Below, piece by piece: positions 6,674 through 8,319 of a stretch of 8,319 bases of DNA. This DNA comes from Flavobacteriaceae bacterium (GTDB lineage Bacteria > Bacteroidota > Bacteroidia > Flavobacteriales > Flavobacteriaceae), in NCBI GenBank assembly GCA_019090365.1, contig JAHRWC010000131.1, forward strand, positions 1 through 8,319. Reading direction: 5' to 3'. The notes beneath the pieces were generated by a model that was not told the origin of the DNA, searched no databases, and saw only the letters and a list, made by a program, of their open reading frames with translations. Numbering within the stretch: position 1 is the stretch's first letter; each line of letters starts with the position of its first letter. Both the position numbers and the translations under genes were made by a program.

Positions 6674-7043
6674 TTTTTTTCATTTTTTTATTGATATACA
6701 TTAATACCATAATAATTATAATTGGTACAATAACACAAATTACAACGGAAGCTTGAATAAAATTTAAACCAATCACCTCAAACCAATTTAAAAAATCTAC
6801 TGAATAATTAAATAATGTAGTCGAAAATTTTTCAAAATCTGAAATGAAAAGCAGCGATATAAAAACAAACCCTGCAACTCCAATTTTAAAGTAATTCTTC
6901 TTTAAAATCTTATCTATAAAAAAAGCAAAAATTAAAGGAATTAAAATGAAGTAAACAATAATATTGATTTCATGATAGGTCCATCCTGTTAGCTTTGAAA
7001 ACCATTTCAATATTCTATAAACTACATCAAAAGTTTCATTCAT
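6663..7043 (-). CDS. Small three-helix membrane protein of unknown function
   Basis: I do not recognise a named family. The 126-residue protein has probable membrane helices at about 24-43, 53-69 and 97-117. The loop between helices 1 and 2 (DKILKKNYFK) and the C-terminal tail (NKKMKKNEG) are basic, whereas the segment between helices 2 and 3 is acidic and aromatic. By the positive-inside rule this suggests a cytoplasmic C-terminus and an external N-terminus. There is no lipobox, no Cys beyond C103, and no catalytic motif. The N-terminal 23 residues (FDVVYRILKWFSKLTGW) could form an amphipathic helix. The ATG at 7043 is preceded by AAGGAAG seven bases away, a fair Shine-Dalgarno sequence. It sits 18 bases after the dehydrogenase stop and overlaps the thioesterase start by 11 bases, so it is embedded in the paa-like transcription unit. 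An envelope or transport accessory role is only speculation. Confidence 0.8.
   Translation of the reverse strand: MNETFDVVYRILKWFSKLTGWTYHEINIIVYFILIPLIFAFFIDKILKKNYFKIGVAGFVFISLLFISDFEKFSTTLFNYSVDFLNWFEVIGLNFIQASVVICVIVPIIIIMVLMYINKKMKKNEG
6673..6689 (-). repeat. Paired A-tracts (A7 and A8) at the membrane protein/thioesterase junction
   Basis: Read on the minus strand, a run of seven A (6689-6683) is followed by TG, then a run of eight A (6680-6673) whose last base is the first base of the thioesterase ATG. Both tracts lie in the last codons of the membrane protein gene. Loss of one A from the eight-base run would put the two genes in the same frame. Confidence 0.85.
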
Positions 7044-7050
7044 AAAATAA

Positions 7051-7057
7051 CTTCCTT
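7051..7057 (-). promoter_or_regulatory. Ribosome binding site of the small membrane protein
   Basis: AAGGAAG on the minus strand, seven bases before the ATG at 7043. It is one of the better Shine-Dalgarno matches in the window, where most genes have only A-rich leaders, and it supports this start codon. Confidence 0.5.
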
Positions 7058-7061
7058 AATT

Positions 7062-8228
7062 TCAGCTAAAAAAATTTCTGCCATCTTGATTCATCCTACG
7101 CAGTAAAGGAGAACAACGATAACGATCTTCATGGTAAAGATCATACAATTCATCTAATTTAGACACACACCAATCCATACTTTTTTCATCTGCCCAAGCT
7201 AATAGTCCTTTCGGATAATTAACACCTTTAGTCATTGCATTATCTATATCTTCAGCTGAAGCGATATTTAAAAACAAGGCGTCTGCGGCTTCGTTTATTA
7301 GCATGACCAACACTCTATCAAAAATTTGGTTTGCTAATTCTGAATCCTCTTTAGGACTTGGTTTTACAGCATTTTCAGAATAATCATAATATCCTCTTCC
7401 ACTTTTTCTTCCTAAATAACCTGCTTCACTAAATCGTTTTTGTGTAAACGCTGGCTTATATCTTGGATCGAAATAGAACGAGGAAAATACTGTTTCAGTT
7501 ACTGTATAGTTAACGTCATTGCCTATAAAGTCCATTAATTCAAAAGGTCCCATTCTAAATCCACCTTTGCTTTTTAATGCCCAATCAATGGTTACAAAAT
7601 CGGCTAACCCTTCCTCATAAATCCTCAAGGCTTCCCCATAAAATGGACGTGCAACTCTGTTTACAATAAAACCAGGAGTATCTTTAGCTACAGCTACAAC
7701 TTTTTTCCAATCTTTTATGGTTTGAACCGAAAGATTTAAAACTTCTTTTGAAGTCTGAATTGCAGGAATCACCTCAACTAGCTTCATTAAGGGTGCAGGG
7801 TTAAAAAAGTGAATCCCAACACAACGCTCTGGTTTTTTTAAAGAAGATGCTATTGATGCAATTGATAGACTTGAAGTATTTGAAGCAATGATACAATCAT
7901 CAGATACATAACTTTCTAATTCAGAAAAAACAGCTTGTTTAATATCTAAATTCTCAATGATTGCTTCTATGGTTAGATCTGAATCCCCTAAATCTTTTAA
8001 TGTATTTACATATTGAATGTTATCTTGAATTCTTGATTTTTCAGAAGCATCAATTCTTCCTTTTTCTATTAAACGATTTAATATTTTATCTAAAGCTGCT
8101 TTGGCTTTATCAAGTGCTTCATTTTTGGTATCAAACAATTTTACTTTACATCCAGCAGTTGCTGCAACTTGTGCAATTCCGCTTCCCATGGTTCCTCCAC
8201 CTATAACTCCAACATTCTTAATTGCCAT
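7062..8228 (-). CDS. paaH: 3-hydroxyacyl-CoA dehydrogenase, PaaH-like
   Basis: A cytoplasmic NAD-dependent enzyme of 388 residues that oxidises a 3-hydroxyacyl-CoA to the 3-oxoacyl-CoA; in phenylacetate degradation the substrate would be 3-hydroxyadipyl-CoA. The Rossmann motif GGGTMG (10-15) is followed by Asp33 for the NAD ribose. Catalytic residues fit the family spacing: Ser119 in NTSS, His140 in HFFNP, Glu152, Asn190 in PGFIVNRVARP. The first C-terminal 3HCDH domain spans about 186-284 (GPFELMDFIG, GRKSGRGYYDY). A second half-domain at about 300-380 (INEAADALF, DIDNAMTKGVNYPKG, YRCSPLLRRM) matches the end of E. coli PaaH. It is some 90 residues shorter than E. coli PaaH (475) because the linker between the two C-terminal domains is missing. 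This C-terminal match favours PaaH over a short Hbd/FadB-type enzyme of about 280 residues. The start is ATG at 8228, one base after the upstream stop, with AAAGGAAA nearby. Confidence 0.9.
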   Translation of the reverse strand: MAIKNVGVIGGGTMGSGIAQVAATAGCKVKLFDTKNEALDKAKAALDKILNRLIEKGRIDASEKSRIQDNIQYVNTLKDLGDSDLTIEAIIENLDIKQAVFSELESYVSDDCIIASNTSSLSIASIASSLKKPERCVGIHFFNPAPLMKLVEVIPAIQTSKEVLNLSVQTIKDWKKVVAVAKDTPGFIVNRVARPFYGEALRIYEEGLADFVTIDWALKSKGGFRMGPFELMDFIGNDVNYTVTETVFSSFYFDPRYKPAFTQKRFSEAGYLGRKSGRGYYDYSENAVKPSPKEDSELANQIFDRVLVMLINEAADALFLNIASAEDIDNAMTKGVNYPKGLLAWADEKSMDWCVSKLDELYDLYHEDRYRCSPLLRRMNQDGRNFFS

Positions 8229-8229
8229 C

Positions 8230-8319
8230 TTAGTTTCCTTTAAAATTAGGTTTTCTTTTCTCTACAAAAGCACTTACACCTTCGTTATAATCGTTTGATT
8301 GAGCTGCTTCAATTTGTAA
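8230..8319 (-). CDS. C-terminal end of an enoyl-CoA hydratase/isomerase (PaaF/PaaG type), cut by window
   Basis: The last 29 codons plus TAA of a gene entering from the right edge. The tail contains DYNEGVSAFVEKRKPNFKGN, the typical crotonase-superfamily ending (EGVxAFxEKRxPxFxG). One base separates its stop from the ATG of the dehydrogenase, so the two are almost certainly co-transcribed and translationally coupled. Gene order suggests PaaG (ring-epoxide isomerase) or PaaF (2,3-dehydroadipyl-CoA hydratase), but this short tail cannot separate them; a general beta-oxidation hydratase also remains possible. Confidence 0.82.
   Translation of the reverse strand, partial: LQIEAAQSNDYNEGVSAFVEKRKPNFKGN

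Noticed and set aside
7961..8298. Two plus-strand open frames opposite the start of the dehydrogenase gene
   Set aside because: They lie antisense to a gene with complete motifs, their translations are low-complexity hydrophobic sequence typical of antisense AT-rich DNA, and neither has a ribosome binding site or family motif.
1..8319. Search for CRISPR arrays, tRNAs, insertion sequences, phage or defence genes
   Set aside because: No regularly spaced direct repeats, no tRNA-like cloverleaf, no transposase, integrase or toxin-antitoxin motif, and no terminal inverted repeats were seen. Nearly all the sequence is accounted for by ordinary genes.

Overview
The window looks like chromosomal DNA from a member of the Bacteroidota, most likely the family Flavobacteriaceae. 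The evidence is the strongly AT-rich coding sequence, the weak or absent Shine-Dalgarno sequences with A-rich leaders, one good match to the Bacteroidota -7 promoter element (TAnnTTTG), and protein sequences that resemble flavobacterial families. I assign no species. Coding density is very high. No stretch of 300 bases lacks a gene; the longest gap is 105 bases.

Layout. (1) Positions 1-473, minus strand: the N-terminal part of an outer-membrane lipoprotein of the Wza-type polysaccharide export family, cut by the window edge. (2) Positions 474-578: a divergent intergenic region with a probable promoter for the export gene. (3) Positions 579-3316, plus strand: an ABC-F ATPase of the Uup type, then a classical short-chain dehydrogenase. 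(4) Positions 3313-8319, minus strand: seven tightly packed co-directional genes. In transcription order these are the last 29 codons of an enoyl-CoA hydratase/isomerase, a PaaH-like 3-hydroxyacyl-CoA dehydrogenase, a small three-helix membrane protein, a PaaI-type hotdog thioesterase, a family-4-like glycosyltransferase, and two paralogous membrane-anchored alpha/beta hydrolases. The plus-strand and minus-strand blocks converge and their stop codons overlap.

How the genes work together. The hydratase, dehydrogenase and thioesterase occur in the order of the paaG-paaH-paaI part of phenylacetate degradation operons. This fits a beta-oxidation-like lower segment of aerobic phenylacetyl-CoA catabolism, with PaaI removing dead-end CoA thioesters. 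The ring-oxygenase genes (paaABCDE) are not in the window, so the pathway assignment rests on family and order. The membrane protein, glycosyltransferase and hydrolases follow with gaps of 38 bases or less, or overlaps, so they may be co-transcribed with the paa-like genes, but no shared function is evident. The export lipoprotein probably belongs to a separate exopolysaccharide cluster to the left.

I found no CRISPR array, tRNA, rRNA, insertion sequence, phage gene or recognisable defence system. The window is mostly ordinary chromosome. The points most worth a second look are the A-tract at the membrane protein/PaaI junction, the membrane protein itself, the paralogous hydrolase pair with a divergent oxyanion motif, and the SDR with His where the tetrad Asn is expected.
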